A stretch of 64,000 bases of DNA from positions 1 through 64,000 of the forward strand of contig DASYQV010000311.1 of the NCBI GenBank assembly GCA_036005125.1, written 5' to 3'. Below the pieces are notes generated by a model, which was given only the letters and a program-made list of their open reading frames with translations, was not told the DNA's origin and searched no databases. Made by a program: the position numbers and the translations under genes. The DNA comes from DASYQV01 sp036005125 (GTDB taxonomy: Bacteria > Acidobacteriota > Vicinamibacteria > Vicinamibacterales > UBA2999). Of this stretch, positions 54,133 through 64,000 are shown piece by piece. Position 1 is the stretch's first letter; each line of letters opens with the position of its first letter.

Positions 54133-54932
54133 CCCGCCTGGCAGCGCTCCTTCGCAAGGAGCTGACCGAACTGCGGAAGAACCCCTCGGTGTTCCTTCCC
54201 GCAATTCTCACGGGACTGTTGTCGATTCTTCTGCCGTTCTTCGTCGCGGTGATCGTGCCGGCGGTCACGGGTGAGCGGCTGGCAGATTCGAGCGACTTCA
54301 AGGTCGCCCTCGAGATGTACCGCAGTGAACCGGGCACGCGGACGCTCGATCCGGAGGCAGCGATTCAGGCGTGGATCTTCCAGCAGTTCCTGATTCTGCT
54401 CGTGCTGGCGCCGGTGGCCGGCTCGATGTCGGTGGCGGCCTACAGCGTGATCGGGGAGAAGCAGGCCCGGACGCTGGAGCCGCTGCTCGCGACACCGATC
54501 ACCACGTTCGAGCTGCTGGCGGCCAAGGTGCTCGGTTCGCTGCTGCCGGCGCTGGCGCTGACGATTGCAAGCTTCGTCGTGAGCCTGCTTGGCACGGCAG
54601 TGTTCGCGCGGCCCGGCGTTTTCGCGATTCTCTTCGCGTCGCGATCGCTGCTGATCGTGTTCCTGCTCGGACCGCTGGCGGCGCTGGCCGCGCTGCAGCT
54701 GGCCGTGTGCAGCTCGTCGCGCGTCAACGACGCCCGAAGCGCGCAGCAGCTCGCCGCGCTGATCGTCCTCCCCGTCGGTGGTCTGCTGATCGCGCAGGTG
54801 ACCGGGAGCGTGGTGCTCACCGGCCCCGTCATCCTGCTCATCGCCCTCGGGTTGGTGGCGCTGAACGTCGTGCTGATGCTGGTCGGTATCGCGCTCTTCG
54901 ATCGCGAGTCGATCTTGACGAGATGGAAGTAG
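54129..54932 (+). CDS. ABC-2 type transporter permease
   Basis: 267 residues, six or so transmembrane helices: TRLAALLRKELTELRKNPSV (cytosolic N-terminus), LLSILLPFFVAVIVPAV, FLILLVLAPVAGSMSVAAYS, KQARTLEPLLATPITTFELL (the conserved ABC-2 coupling segment), LLIVFLLGPLAALAALQLAV and VILLIALGLVALNVVLMLVG. Together with the ATPase it makes an exporter similar to Na+/antibiotic efflux systems; the substrate is unknown. GTG 54129 overlaps the upstream TGA (GTGA). The TAG lies beside a heptad hairpin. Confidence 0.9.
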   Translation: MTRLAALLRKELTELRKNPSVFLPAILTGLLSILLPFFVAVIVPAVTGERLADSSDFKVALEMYRSEPGTRTLDPEAAIQAWIFQQFLILLVLAPVAGSMSVAAYSVIGEKQARTLEPLLATPITTFELLAAKVLGSLLPALALTIASFVVSLLGTAVFARPGVFAILFASRSLLIVFLLGPLAALAALQLAVCSSSRVNDARSAQQLAALIVLPVGGLLIAQVTGSVVLTGPVILLIALGLVALNVVLMLVGIALFDRESILTRWK

Positions 54933-55034
54933 GCTCGGGACTCGGGGCTCGGGATCCGAATCTCGAACACCATCGCCAACTTCCGCATGTACCCGTGAAT
55001 CAGCCCCCGAGCCCGAGCCCCGAGTCGCCGAGCC
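54933..55034. repeat. Heptad hairpin, CTCGGGA/CCCGAGC type
   Basis: Left CTCGGGA, CTCGGGG, CTCGGGA, TCCGAAT, CTCGAAC; right CCCCCGA, GCCCGAG, CCCCGAG, TCGCCGA, GCCCGCC. It begins one base after the permease TAG (54932). Confidence 0.9.
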
Positions 55035-55056
55035 CGCCGCATTTCGAACATTGCTC

Positions 55057-55104
55057 TTGCGCCGACACCCGATCAGGCCCTAGACTGAATGAACATTCAT
55101 TCAG
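55057..55104 (+). promoter_or_regulatory. Promoter and FadR-like operator of the beta-oxidation operon
   Basis: A plausible -35 TTGCGC (55057-55062), 18-bp spacer and -10 TAGACT (55081-55086). Overlapping the -10/start is a palindrome with arms CTGAATGA (55085-55092) and TCATTCAG (55097-55104) around ACAT. The core TGAATGA-N4-TCATTCA closely resembles the Bacillus FadR site, so the TetR-like product probably represses its own operon until acyl-CoA appears. Confidence 0.75.
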
Positions 55105-55117
55105 TCACGAGGTCCCC

Positions 55118-55762
55118 ATGCCCCCTGCCGCCGCACGCCGGGCTCGCGTCCCCGATGCGAGCGCCGATAAGCGTGCCGCCATCCTGAAAGCCGCGACCCG
55201 GACGTTTGCCCGCCGCGGCTACTTCCAGTCGCAGGTCGCCGACATCGCCCGCGCCGCGGGCATTGCCGCCGGCACCGTCTATCTCTACTTCCGCAGCAAG
55301 GACGACCTCCTGGTTTCCATCTTCGAACGCACGATGAAGGAGGCGATGGAGGAGGGCAAGGCCGCGATCGCCGGGGTGCAGGACGCCCGCGAGCGGCTCC
55401 GGCGCATCGCGCGCCTGCATCTCGAGCGCATGGGACGCGATCGCGATCTCGCGGTCGTCTTCCAGGTGGAGCTCCGGCAGTCCACGAAATTCATGGAACG
55501 GTTCTCCTCCACCTACCTCCGAAGCTATCTCGGCATCATCCGTGACACGATTGCCGACGGCCAGGCCACCGGCGCTCTGCGCAGCGACCTCAATCCCACG
55601 CTCGCTGCCAAGGCGCTGTTTGGCGCGCTCGACGAGATGGCCACCAACTGGATTCTGAGTCGCCGCCGGTACTCGCTTGCCGAGCAGGCGGACGAGGTAA
55701 TCGACCTTTTTCTCAACGGCCTGGCCGAGCTGAAGCTCGGCGCGACGAAAGCACGCGTATGA
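55118..55762 (+). CDS. TetR-family transcriptional regulator (FadR-like)
   Basis: 214 residues. The N-terminal helix-turn-helix is ILKAATRTFARRGYFQSQVA followed by DIARAAGIAAGTVYLYFRSK, very typical of TetR. The C-terminal ligand domain is variable and could bind an acyl-CoA. It is the first gene of the operon with fadB, thiolase and acyl-CoA dehydrogenase, and sits directly downstream of a TGAATGA/TCATTCA palindrome, matching the Bacillus and Thermus FadR/PaaR mode of repression. ATG 55118 with GAGG about 6 nt upstream. Its TGA overlaps the fadB ATG. Confidence 0.88.
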   Translation: MPPAAARRARVPDASADKRAAILKAATRTFARRGYFQSQVADIARAAGIAAGTVYLYFRSKDDLLVSIFERTMKEAMEEGKAAIAGVQDARERLRRIARLHLERMGRDRDLAVVFQVELRQSTKFMERFSSTYLRSYLGIIRDTIADGQATGALRSDLNPTLAAKALFGALDEMATNWILSRRRYSLAEQADEVIDLFLNGLAELKLGATKARV

Positions 55763-58062
55763 CCGCAATTCGATCTGTGGCCGTGCTTGGCGCGGGGACG
55801 ATGGGTGCGCAGATTGCCGCGCACTTCGCCAATGCCGGCGTCCCCTCGTTGCTCCTGGACGTGAGCGCCGACGTGGCGAAGCAGGGGCTCGATCGCGCCC
55901 GCAAGCTCAAACCCGATCCGTTCTTCACGCCCGATGCGTGGAAGCTCATCACGACCGGCAGCTTCGACGAGCTGCCGCGCATCAAGGACGTCGACTGGAT
56001 AACAGAGGCCGTCGTCGAGCAGCTCGAGATCAAGCGCGCGCTACTCGAGAAAGTCGACCAGCACCGCCGTCCCGGTTCGATTGTCAGCTCGAACACATCC
56101 GGCATTTCGATCGCCGCGCTTGCCGAGGGTCGCTCCGACGATTTCAGGACGCACTGGCTGGGGACGCACTTCTTCAACCCGCCGCGGTACCTGCGCCTCC
56201 TTGAGGTCATCCCGACCGCCGAGACCGCTCAGGACGTGCTGGATCGGGTCGTGCAGTTTGCCGATCACCATCTGGGCAAAGGGGTCGTGATCGCGAAGGA
56301 CTCGCCAAACTTCATCGGCAACCACGTCGCACTGTACGGGCTCATGCGCGTGCTGGCCACGGTCGCCTCCGGCGAATACACGATCGAGGAAGTGGATGCC
56401 ATCACCGGCCCGGCCCTCGGCAGGCCGAACAGCGCGACGTTCAGGACGATGGACCTCGCCGGTATCGACGTCCTCGCTCAGGTCGTCAACAACCTCCACG
56501 AAAGGCTGCCTGACGCGCGCGACCGAGAGATGTTCGTGCTCCCCGAGTTCGTGCGGAAGATGATCGAACGCGGCATGGTTGGCGAAAAGGCCGGCAAGGG
56601 CTTCTACAAGCGCGTGAAGCAGCCGAGCGGCGAGTCGGAGATCCTGACGCTGGATCCGGCGACGCTCGAGTACCGGCCGAGGCAGTCCGCGCGCCTCGGG
56701 TCGCTCGAGGCAGCACGATCGATCGAGGATGGTGGGGAACGGGTAAAAGCGTTGTTTCATGGCAAGGATCGCGTAGGGGCGTTCCTCCGCCGGACGCTCG
56801 CGCCAACGCTCGTCTACACCGCGCGCGTCACGCCGTGCATAGCAGACTCGCCCGACGACGTGGACCGCGTCATGCGATGGGGGTTCGGCTGGGATCTGGG
56901 GCCTTTCGAGCTCGCCGACGCCATCGGCATACGCGAAGTGCTCGATGCTGCGCGGGAAGCAGATCCTGCAGTGCTCCGCGACGGCGTGCCGCCGCTCTTC
57001 GAATCCGCTTTGAGCCGCAACCGGCTTCGAGAGGGCGAGGTGCCGCCTGCCGCGCCCGATCTGCAGATCCTCCGCTCGGCGAAGGAACGACGCCGCGTGG
57101 TGAAGAAGAATGCCGGGGCAAGCCTCGTCGATCTCGGTGACGGCGTGCTCTGTGTCGAGTTCCACTCGAAGATGAACGCCATCGGCGGCGACACGGTGCA
57201 GATGCTCCAGATGGGCGTGCGCGAGGCGTCACAGCATTTCGCCGCGCTCGTCGTCGGCAACGATGCGACAAATTTCTCTGCCGGCGCGAACCTGATGCTG
57301 GTGCTGCTCGAGGCGCAGGAGGAGAACTGGGACGAGATCGACGTCATGGTACGCGCGTTCCAGCAATCGACAATGGCGCTTCGTTACTCTGACGTGCCGG
57401 TCGTGGTGGCGCCCGGGGGCCTGACGCTCGGGGGCGGATGCGAGATTGCGATGCACGGCGATCGTGTGCAGGCGGCTGCCGAAACCTACATGGGCCTGGT
57501 CGAGGTCGGCGTCGGATTGATTCCGGCTGGCGGCGGAACCAAGGAGATGACTGCGCGCGCCGCCGAGCAGATGCCGCCGGGCACGACCGATTATCTGCCG
57601 CCCATCCAACGGGCGTTCGAAACGATTGCGTTTGCCAAAGTCTCGGCGAGCGGCCCGGACGCGGAGCGCATCGGCTATCTCTCGCCGACAGACGCGTTCA
57701 CGATGACCCGGGAACGGCTGATCGCCGACGCGAAGCGCCACGCACTCGAGCGCGTCCGCGACGGGTATCAGCGGCCGGTGCCGCGGACGGCGATTCCTGT
57801 TGGCGGCGACGCGGTCCTCGCACCGCTCAAGCTGGGAGTCCATCTTGCCTGGAGGGCCGGGCGCATCAGCGACCATGACGCGTTGATCGGACGGAAACTG
57901 GCCACGATTATGGCTGGCGGCAATCTGCCGCATCCGACGACGGTGTCGGAGCAGGCGCTGCTGGATCTGGAGCGGGAAGCCTTCCTCAGTCTGCTCGGCG
58001 AGCGGAAGACGCAGGAACGGATTCAGCACACGTTGAAGACGGGCAAGCCGTTGCGGAACTAA
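55759..58062 (+). CDS. 3-hydroxyacyl-CoA dehydrogenase/enoyl-CoA hydratase fusion (FadN/FadB type)
   Basis: 767 residues. The N-terminal 3-hydroxyacyl-CoA dehydrogenase begins VAVLGAGTMGAQIAAHFANA (NAD-binding) and has SSNTSGISIAALAEG and HFFNPPRYLRLLEV with catalytic His; a second dehydrogenase C-domain ends near 430. The C-terminal half is an enoyl-CoA hydratase/crotonase fold with DATNFSAGANLMLV and GGLTLGGGCEIAMHGD. This dehydrogenase-first order is that of Bacillus FadN, the reverse of E. coli FadB. It catalyses the second and third steps of beta-oxidation. The stop TAA lies inside module C of a composite repeat. Confidence 0.92.
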   Translation: MTAIRSVAVLGAGTMGAQIAAHFANAGVPSLLLDVSADVAKQGLDRARKLKPDPFFTPDAWKLITTGSFDELPRIKDVDWITEAVVEQLEIKRALLEKVDQHRRPGSIVSSNTSGISIAALAEGRSDDFRTHWLGTHFFNPPRYLRLLEVIPTAETAQDVLDRVVQFADHHLGKGVVIAKDSPNFIGNHVALYGLMRVLATVASGEYTIEEVDAITGPALGRPNSATFRTMDLAGIDVLAQVVNNLHERLPDARDREMFVLPEFVRKMIERGMVGEKAGKGFYKRVKQPSGESEILTLDPATLEYRPRQSARLGSLEAARSIEDGGERVKALFHGKDRVGAFLRRTLAPTLVYTARVTPCIADSPDDVDRVMRWGFGWDLGPFELADAIGIREVLDAAREADPAVLRDGVPPLFESALSRNRLREGEVPPAAPDLQILRSAKERRRVVKKNAGASLVDLGDGVLCVEFHSKMNAIGGDTVQMLQMGVREASQHFAALVVGNDATNFSAGANLMLVLLEAQEENWDEIDVMVRAFQQSTMALRYSDVPVVVAPGGLTLGGGCEIAMHGDRVQAAAETYMGLVEVGVGLIPAGGGTKEMTARAAEQMPPGTTDYLPPIQRAFETIAFAKVSASGPDAERIGYLSPTDAFTMTRERLIADAKRHALERVRDGYQRPVPRTAIPVGGDAVLAPLKLGVHLAWRAGRISDHDALIGRKLATIMAGGNLPHPTTVSEQALLDLEREAFLSLLGERKTQERIQHTLKTGKPLRN

Positions 58063-58232
58063 TCAAGGACTCTGCCCTTGATACCCGGCAGAGCCCTTGA
58101 TTAGTTCGCGCAGTATCTTTTTTGGCGCGCTTTATCTACCGGAACGGCTTAAGGCCGTTCCTTCGAGCGCGCCGAGCCCGTTATGCGGTCGCACAACGGG
58201 TACAAGATTCACGTTGGGGCCGCATAACGGGC
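58057..58232 (-). repeat. Composite A-B-C repeat, copy 6, with a nested CGGAACGG hairpin
   Basis: Module C AACTAATCAAGGACTCTGCC ... GGCAGAGCCCTTGATTAGTT (58057-58106); linker GTATCTTTTTTGGCGCGC; module B GGCGCGCT (58124-58131)/AGCGCGCC (58166-58173) whose loop holds the CTACCGGAACGGCTTAAGGC unit (58136-58162); module A GCCCGTTATGCGG (58176-58188)/CCGCATAACGGGC (58220-58232). The fadB TAA (58060-58062) is in the outer stem of C. Confidence 0.95.
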
Positions 58233-58242
58233 TAAATGCGAT

Positions 58243-59055
58243 ATGGACATTGTCGACCTCGGGTCGGGACCGCCGCTGGCCGTGATTCCCGGCATCCAGG
58301 GACGCTGGGAATGGATGCGGCCGGGCGTTGAAGCGCTGGCGCGACGCTGTCGCGTCGTGACCTTCTCGCTCGCGGACGAGCCATCCTGCCACGCCCGGCT
58401 CTCCGCGCCGGTGGACTTCAACGCATACGTCGACCAGGTCCGCGGTGCGCTCGACCAGGCGGGACTCGAACGTGCGGCCATCTGTGGCGTCTCCTACGGC
58501 GGCTTGATCGCCACCACGTTCGCGGCGCGGTATCCTCAACGAATCCATTCGCTCGTTCTCGTGTCAGCGCTGTCGCCCTCCTGGCTGCCGGACGCGCGTG
58601 TGTCGTTCTACCTCCGGTCGCCACGGCTGCTCGCGCCGTTGTTTTGCATCTCGTCCCCACTCCACATGCGGCGCGAGCTCGTCGCCGCGATACCAAACGT
58701 GCGTGAGCGCGTCGCGATTACCGTGCGGAGCGGGTGGAACGTGCTGAGGCACATGTCGTCACCGACGCGGATGGCTCGGCGCGTTCACATGGTTGCCGGG
58801 CTGGATTTGACGGAAGAGGTGGCGAGCGTGCGCGTGCCGACGCTGCTCGTCACCGGCGAGGCGACGCTCGATTGCGTCGTGCCGCCCAGGGTCACCTACG
58901 AGTATCAGCAACTGTTGCCACACGCACGCGTGGCGACGATCGCGCGGACCGGTCACGTCGGGTTCATCACTCGGCCGCAGGCGATGGCCGACGCGATCGT
59001 GCCCTTCGTTGAAGAGACTGCGGGGGAAGCGGATGCGAGGCGGCGGGTTGGCTGA
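58243..59055 (+). CDS. Alpha/beta-hydrolase
   Basis: 270 residues. The nucleophile elbow is GVSYGG near residue 86 (AAICGVSYGGLIATTF). VIPGIQGRWEWMRPGVEALA marks the oxyanion loop, and TLLVTGEATLDCVVP and ARTGHVGFITRP hold the acid and catalytic His. It is inside the beta-oxidation operon and may hydrolyse acyl-CoA, a lipase product or a lactone; it cannot be assigned further. The ATG follows 10 bp after the composite repeat. The next hydrolase starts within its last codons. Confidence 0.8.
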   Translation: MDIVDLGSGPPLAVIPGIQGRWEWMRPGVEALARRCRVVTFSLADEPSCHARLSAPVDFNAYVDQVRGALDQAGLERAAICGVSYGGLIATTFAARYPQRIHSLVLVSALSPSWLPDARVSFYLRSPRLLAPLFCISSPLHMRRELVAAIPNVRERVAITVRSGWNVLRHMSSPTRMARRVHMVAGLDLTEEVASVRVPTLLVTGEATLDCVVPPRVTYEYQQLLPHARVATIARTGHVGFITRPQAMADAIVPFVEETAGEADARRRVG

Positions 59056-59689
59056 GGACGTCATTCGCGAGATTCCCGGCGCGGTGGGTGCGCTCGAGTG
59101 TCTGGTCGATCGGCCCGCCGGCACGCCGCGCGCCGCTGTCGTCTTCGCGCATCCGCTGCCGACCGAGGGCGGGACGATGCACACCAAGGTGGTGTATCAG
59201 GGCGCCAAGGCGCTGGCCCGGATCGGCTGCGAGGTGCTCCGGTTCAACTTCCGCGGCGTGGGCCGCAGCGTCGGCGAATGGGACAAGGGACGCGGCGAGC
59301 TCGACGACTTTCGGACCGCCGTGGATTTCATGGCGGCTCGCCATCCCGGCCTCGAGATCTGGGCCGCCGGGTTCTCGTTCGGATCGTACGTCGCGCTCAC
59401 GGCCGGCGCCCGCGACGACCGTGTGTGTGCGCTCGTCGGCATCGCTCCTCCGGTCGACCGCTACGACTACGCGGAAGCGAAGAGGAGCACCAAGCCGAAG
59501 TTCATCATCCACGGCGCGGAGGACGAGCTGATACCGTTGAAGAAAGTGCGCGAGCTCTACGCGCAATTGCAGGAACCCAGAGAGCTCGTCGTCATCGACC
59601 GCGCGAACCACCTGTTCGATGGACAGACAAGCGAGGTCGGCGACGCGCTCGAAGATTTGTTGGGAGATTTCTCATGCACGAAGCTCTAA
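59033..59689 (+). CDS. Alpha/beta-hydrolase (CocE/OsmC-adjacent or dienelactone-like type)
   Basis: 218 residues. AAVVFAHPLPTEGGTMHTKV, VLRFNFRGVGRSVGEWDKGR and WAAGFSFGSYVAL (nucleophile Ser in GFSFGS), then KFIIHGAEDELIPLKKVREL (Asp) and VVIDRANHLFDGQ (His) resemble the small YfhR/CocE-N-like hydrolases. Substrate unknown. ATG 59033 has a GGGGGAAG site and overlaps the preceding gene by 23 nt; its own end overlaps the thiolase start by 16 nt, so the three are tightly coupled. Confidence 0.8.
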   Translation: MRGGGLAEDVIREIPGAVGALECLVDRPAGTPRAAVVFAHPLPTEGGTMHTKVVYQGAKALARIGCEVLRFNFRGVGRSVGEWDKGRGELDDFRTAVDFMAARHPGLEIWAAGFSFGSYVALTAGARDDRVCALVGIAPPVDRYDYAEAKRSTKPKFIIHGAEDELIPLKKVRELYAQLQEPRELVVIDRANHLFDGQTSEVGDALEDLLGDFSCTKL

Positions 59690-60855
59690 TCGTCGCCGCA
59701 ACGCGGACGCCGGTCGGCAAGGCACCAGGGGGATCGCTGCGCACGGTGCGGCCCGACGAGATGGCGGCCGCGGCGATCGGCGAGGTGTTGAAGCGCGCGC
59801 CCGGCGTCGAGCCGTCGGACATCGAGGACGTGGTCCTTGGATGCGCCATGCCGGAAGGCGAACAGGGACTGAACGTCGCCCGCATTGCCAGCCTGCGGGC
59901 GGGTGTGCCCGTCGAGGCCTCGGCCGTGACGGTGAACCGCTTTTGTTCTTCCGGCCTTCAATCGATCGCGTACGCCGCCGAGCGGATCATGTGCGGCTTC
60001 GGGCGCGCGGCCGTCGCCGGAGGAACCGAGTCGATGAGCATGGTGCCGATGGGCGGCAACAAGGTCTCGCCCAACCCGGCGCTGGTCGAGTCTTATCCCG
60101 ACGTCTACCTCAGCACGGGCCTCGTGGCGGAGAATCACGCGCGCGAGAGCGCAATCTCGCGCGAGGAACAGGACGCCTTCGCGTTCCGAAGCCACCAGCG
60201 GGCGCTGGCGGCGATTGACGCGGGTCGATTCCGCGAGGAGATCACGCCGCTCACCTTCAGCGTGCTCGAGCCGCCGGACGGCGGCCGCCCGCGTCGGACG
60301 CGTGAGGTCACCTTCGCGCAGGACGAGGGCCCGCGCCGCGACACCTCGCGCGAGGCGCTCGGGAAGCTCAAGCCCGCGTTCCACACGACTGGCACGGTGA
60401 CGGCGGGAAACTCGTCGCAGACGAGCGACGGAGCGGCCGCGGTGCTCGTCACCTCGGCGGAGTTTGCCAGGGAGCGGGGCCTCACACCGCTCGGCCGCTT
60501 CGTCGGGTACGCGACGGCCGGCGTCGAGCCCGAGCGGTTCGGCGTCGGCCCGGTGCCGGCGATCCGGAAGGTCCTCAAACTCACGGGCCTGTCGCTCGAT
60601 CAAATCGACCTCGTCGAGCTGAACGAAGCGTTCGCGGCACAAGTCCTCGCATGCCTGCGCGAGCTGCCGATCGATCCGGAGAAGCTGAACGTCAACGGCG
60701 GCGCAATCGCGCTCGGGCATCCGCTTGGCTGCACCGGCGCAAAGTTGACCACGACGCTCCTCTACGAGATGCGGCGCCGCCAGGCACGCTACGGTCTGGT
60801 GACGATGTGCGTCGGCGGCGGAATGGGAGCGGCAGGAATCTTCGAACGAGTGTAG
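59674..60855 (+). CDS. fadA: Acetyl-CoA acyltransferase (thiolase)
   Basis: 393 residues; cleaves 3-ketoacyl-CoA to acetyl-CoA and a shortened acyl-CoA. The three thiolase active-site regions are clear: [11 protein letters not shown] (nucleophilic Cys near 90), [17 protein letters not shown] (His) and [11 protein letters not shown] (Cys). [20 protein letters not shown] is the family N-terminal motif. ATG 59674 with GGGAG about 9 nt upstream. Fourth step of beta-oxidation, in operon with fadB. Confidence 0.94.
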   Translation: MHEALIVAATRTPVGKAPGGSLRTVRPDEMAAAAIGEVLKRAPGVEPSDIEDVVLGCAMPEGEQGLNVARIASLRAGVPVEASAVTVNRFCSSGLQSIAYAAERIMCGFGRAAVAGGTESMSMVPMGGNKVSPNPALVESYPDVYLSTGLVAENHARESAISREEQDAFAFRSHQRALAAIDAGRFREEITPLTFSVLEPPDGGRPRRTREVTFAQDEGPRRDTSREALGKLKPAFHTTGTVTAGNSSQTSDGAAAVLVTSAEFARERGLTPLGRFVGYATAGVEPERFGVGPVPAIRKVLKLTGLSLDQIDLVELNEAFAAQVLACLRELPIDPEKLNVNGGAIALGHPLGCTGAKLTTTLLYEMRRRQARYGLVTMCVGGGMGAAGIFERV

Positions 60856-60869
60856 CTTAAACAGGAGGA

Positions 60870-60940
60870 AGGAGTTAGGAGATAGGAGTCAGAGTGACAC
60901 GTGACACTCTAACTCCTGCCTCCTAACTCCTAACTCCTGA
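60870..60940. repeat. Heptad hairpin, TTAGGAG/CTCCTAA type, nearly perfect
   Basis: GGAGTTA, GGAGATA, GGAGTCA on the left, centre GACACGTGAC, then CTCTAA, CTCCTGC, CTCCTAA, CTCCTAA, CTCCTGA on the right. It starts about 15 bp after the thiolase stop; the acyl-CoA dehydrogenase Shine-Dalgarno follows. Confidence 0.92.
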
Positions 60941-60961
60941 TCATTGACCGAGGAGATCTCT

Positions 60962-62746
<1,785 letters not shown>

Positions 62747-62750
62747 CGCG

Positions 62751-63386
62751 ATGACGACCTCTGTGATGCCGCACGCGACCGGAGCCTGGAGGTTAGCGGC
62801 TCTTCTCGGCGTACTGGTCGTAGGCTGCTCGTCCGGGCCGGTTCCGGACGAGCGGTCGTACGTCGAACGCCTCACGGCCAGCCGCGCGGCCAAGGACCGC
62901 ATGTTCCGCGAGTCCGCTGACTCTCCGATTCCACCGACCAAACGAGACGAGCTGCTGCCCTTGAGCTACTACCCGGTCGATCCCTCCTATAGTGTCCCGG
63001 CTGCGCTCAAGCTCGCGAACGAACGTCCCGTCTTCGAGATGCCGACATCGACCGGAACGATCCGCAAGTATCAGCACGTCGGCACGCTCGAGTTCTCGTA
63101 CAAGGGTCAACCGTTCAGCCTCGGAGCCTTCACCGAGGCCGGGACCAAGCGGATCACGTCACTCTTCGTTCCTTTCGCGGATTTGACGACCGGGAAAGAA
63201 ACCTACTTCGCCGGACGCTATCTCGACCTCGAGCCGACAGGAACCGGCATCTACGAGATTGATTTCAATCTGGCCTACAACCCCTACTGCGCGTACAACT
63301 CAGGCTGGGAGTGCCCCTATCCCCCCTCGTCGAACCGGCTCAAGGTGCCCATCCGGGCCGGCGAGCGCATGAAGAGCGGCACGTGA
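62751..63386 (+). CDS. DUF1684-family lipoprotein
   Basis: 211 residues. A lipobox (LLGVLVVGC, Cys near residue 26) marks a lipoprotein. The DUF1684 signature follows: KDRMFRESADSPI, PLSYYPVDPSYSVPA, RKYQHVGTLEFSYKGQP and, near the end, YNPYCAYNSGWECPYPPSSN. The function is unknown; the fold is a small beta-barrel-like domain. A TATATT at 62732 could be a -10, giving a transcript that starts only about 7 nt before the ATG. Its TGA overlaps the next GTG. Confidence 0.87.
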   Translation: MTTSVMPHATGAWRLAALLGVLVVGCSSGPVPDERSYVERLTASRAAKDRMFRESADSPIPPTKRDELLPLSYYPVDPSYSVPAALKLANERPVFEMPTSTGTIRKYQHVGTLEFSYKGQPFSLGAFTEAGTKRITSLFVPFADLTTGKETYFAGRYLDLEPTGTGIYEIDFNLAYNPYCAYNSGWECPYPPSSNRLKVPIRAGERMKSGT

Positions 63387-64000
63387 CCGCCGCGCGCGCG
63401 TTACAGGCGATCATCCTCGACTTCGACGGCGTGATTGCGGACAGCGAGCCGCTGCATCTCCGCGCGTTCCAGGCGACGCTCGCCGATCACGGCCTGGCCC
63501 TCTCGGCCGATCAGTACTATTCGCGCTACCTGGGCTACGACGACCTCGGGATGCTCGAGGCGCTCGCCAGGGACAGAAGCCTCGCGTGGAGTGCGCCCGA
63601 GCTCAAGGCGCTCGTCGCGGAGAAAGGCGTGCACCTGCAGGCGATGCTGCAGAACAGCTCGGTGCTCTTTCCTGGCGCCGCCGAGTTCATCCGCAGCAGC
63701 GCGGCGGAGGTACCGATCGGCATCGCGTCCGGCGCGATGAAGCACGAGATTCTGCAGGTCATCCAGGCTGCGGGATTGGCTCCCTGCATTGCGCTCGTGG
63801 TTGCCGCCGGGGACACCCCCGAAAGCAAGCCATCGCCGGCTCCGTACCGGCTCGCTCTCGAAGGGCTCCGGGAACGGACCGGGCTCGACCTCGACGCGCG
63901 ACGGTCGGTCGCCGTGGAAGACTCACGCTGGGGGCTCGCATCGGCGAGCGGAGCCGGGTTACGCTGTGTAGGAGTGACGAGCAGTTACCCGGCGGAGGAA
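63383..64000 (+). CDS. HAD-family hydrolase (beta-phosphoglucomutase-like), cut at the right edge
   Basis: 206 codons visible, no stop before the end. The HAD motif I is ILDFDGVIADSEPLHLRAFQ (nucleophile Asp in DFDG near residue 13). SGAMKHEIL carries the motif II Ser/Thr and SKPSPAPY the motif III Lys. VAVEDSRWGLASA is motif IV with the final Asp. Motif I with VIADSEPLH fits beta-phosphoglucomutase and the HAD subfamily IA. The GTG overlaps the upstream TGA (GTGA), so the two are coupled. Confidence 0.88.
   Translation, partial: MTAARALQAIILDFDGVIADSEPLHLRAFQATLADHGLALSADQYYSRYLGYDDLGMLEALARDRSLAWSAPELKALVAEKGVHLQAMLQNSSVLFPGAAEFIRSSAAEVPIGIASGAMKHEILQVIQAAGLAPCIALVVAAGDTPESKPSPAPYRLALEGLRERTGLDLDARRSVAVEDSRWGLASASGAGLRCVGVTSSYPAEE

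Overview
This is 64 kb of high-GC chromosome from a diderm bacterium, most likely an acidobacterium of the Vicinamibacteria (subgroup 6) type. That placement is an inference from gene content and the style of the intergenic repeats; there is no rRNA here to confirm it. Both ends cut through genes (lepA on the left, a HAD phosphatase on the right). I see no prophage, transposase or CRISPR array.

Layout. 1-3947 (minus): lepA start, an isoprenylcysteine-methyltransferase-like protein, citrate synthase, a small membrane protein and a processive GT2 glycosyltransferase. 4198-14729 (mostly plus): larB, mutS2, dnaG, rpoD, tRNA-Ile(CAU), a zinc-ribbon protein, RNase HI, acpS and a SpoVG-like small protein, with pgeF opposed. 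14852-34257 (minus): a B12-binding radical SAM protein, then a complete division/cell-wall (dcw) cluster transcribed leftward as mraZ-rsmH-ftsL-ftsI-murE-murF-mraY-murD-ftsW-murG-murC-ftsQ-ftsA-ftsZ, without murB or ddl. It is headed by a good sigma-70 promoter and three 10-bp-spaced MraZ boxes. 34520-43515 (plus): a YchF-like ATPase, then a surface-sugar cluster (GT4, three GT2, two SDR epimerases, a DegT aminotransferase) and a secreted STN-like protein. 43795-54932: a GNAT-like protein, YqeY, MurJ, an Fsr-like MFS pump, a rhomboid protease, a cupin (minus), a fused alpha-beta 2-oxoacid dehydrogenase E1, a secreted propeller-like protein and an ABC-2 exporter. 55118-62746: a fatty-acid beta-oxidation operon (TetR/FadR-like regulator with its own palindromic operator, FadB-type fusion, two alpha/beta hydrolases, thiolase, acyl-CoA dehydrogenase). 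Last come a DUF1684 lipoprotein and the HAD hydrolase.

The most striking content is between the genes. Nearly every spacer carries a structured repeat, from at least a dozen sequence families. Seven otherwise unrelated families share one architecture: arms built of degenerate 7-nt units on one side and their reverse complements on the other, usually starting at or supplying the stop codon of the preceding gene. A separate composite element of about 150 bp (hairpin modules A-B-C with a conserved linker) occurs six times, three of them inside or at the end of the dcw cluster. In four copies module C contains or overlaps the stop codon of the upstream gene. One copy has another repeat family nested in it. 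I do not recognise these as described elements; the nearest precedents I know are pneumococcal BOX elements (modular) and cyanobacterial STRR heptamers. They are my best candidate for an undescribed system.

Many genes are translationally coupled by 1-4 nt overlaps (GTGA, ATGA, TGATG), and GTG or TTG starts are frequent.
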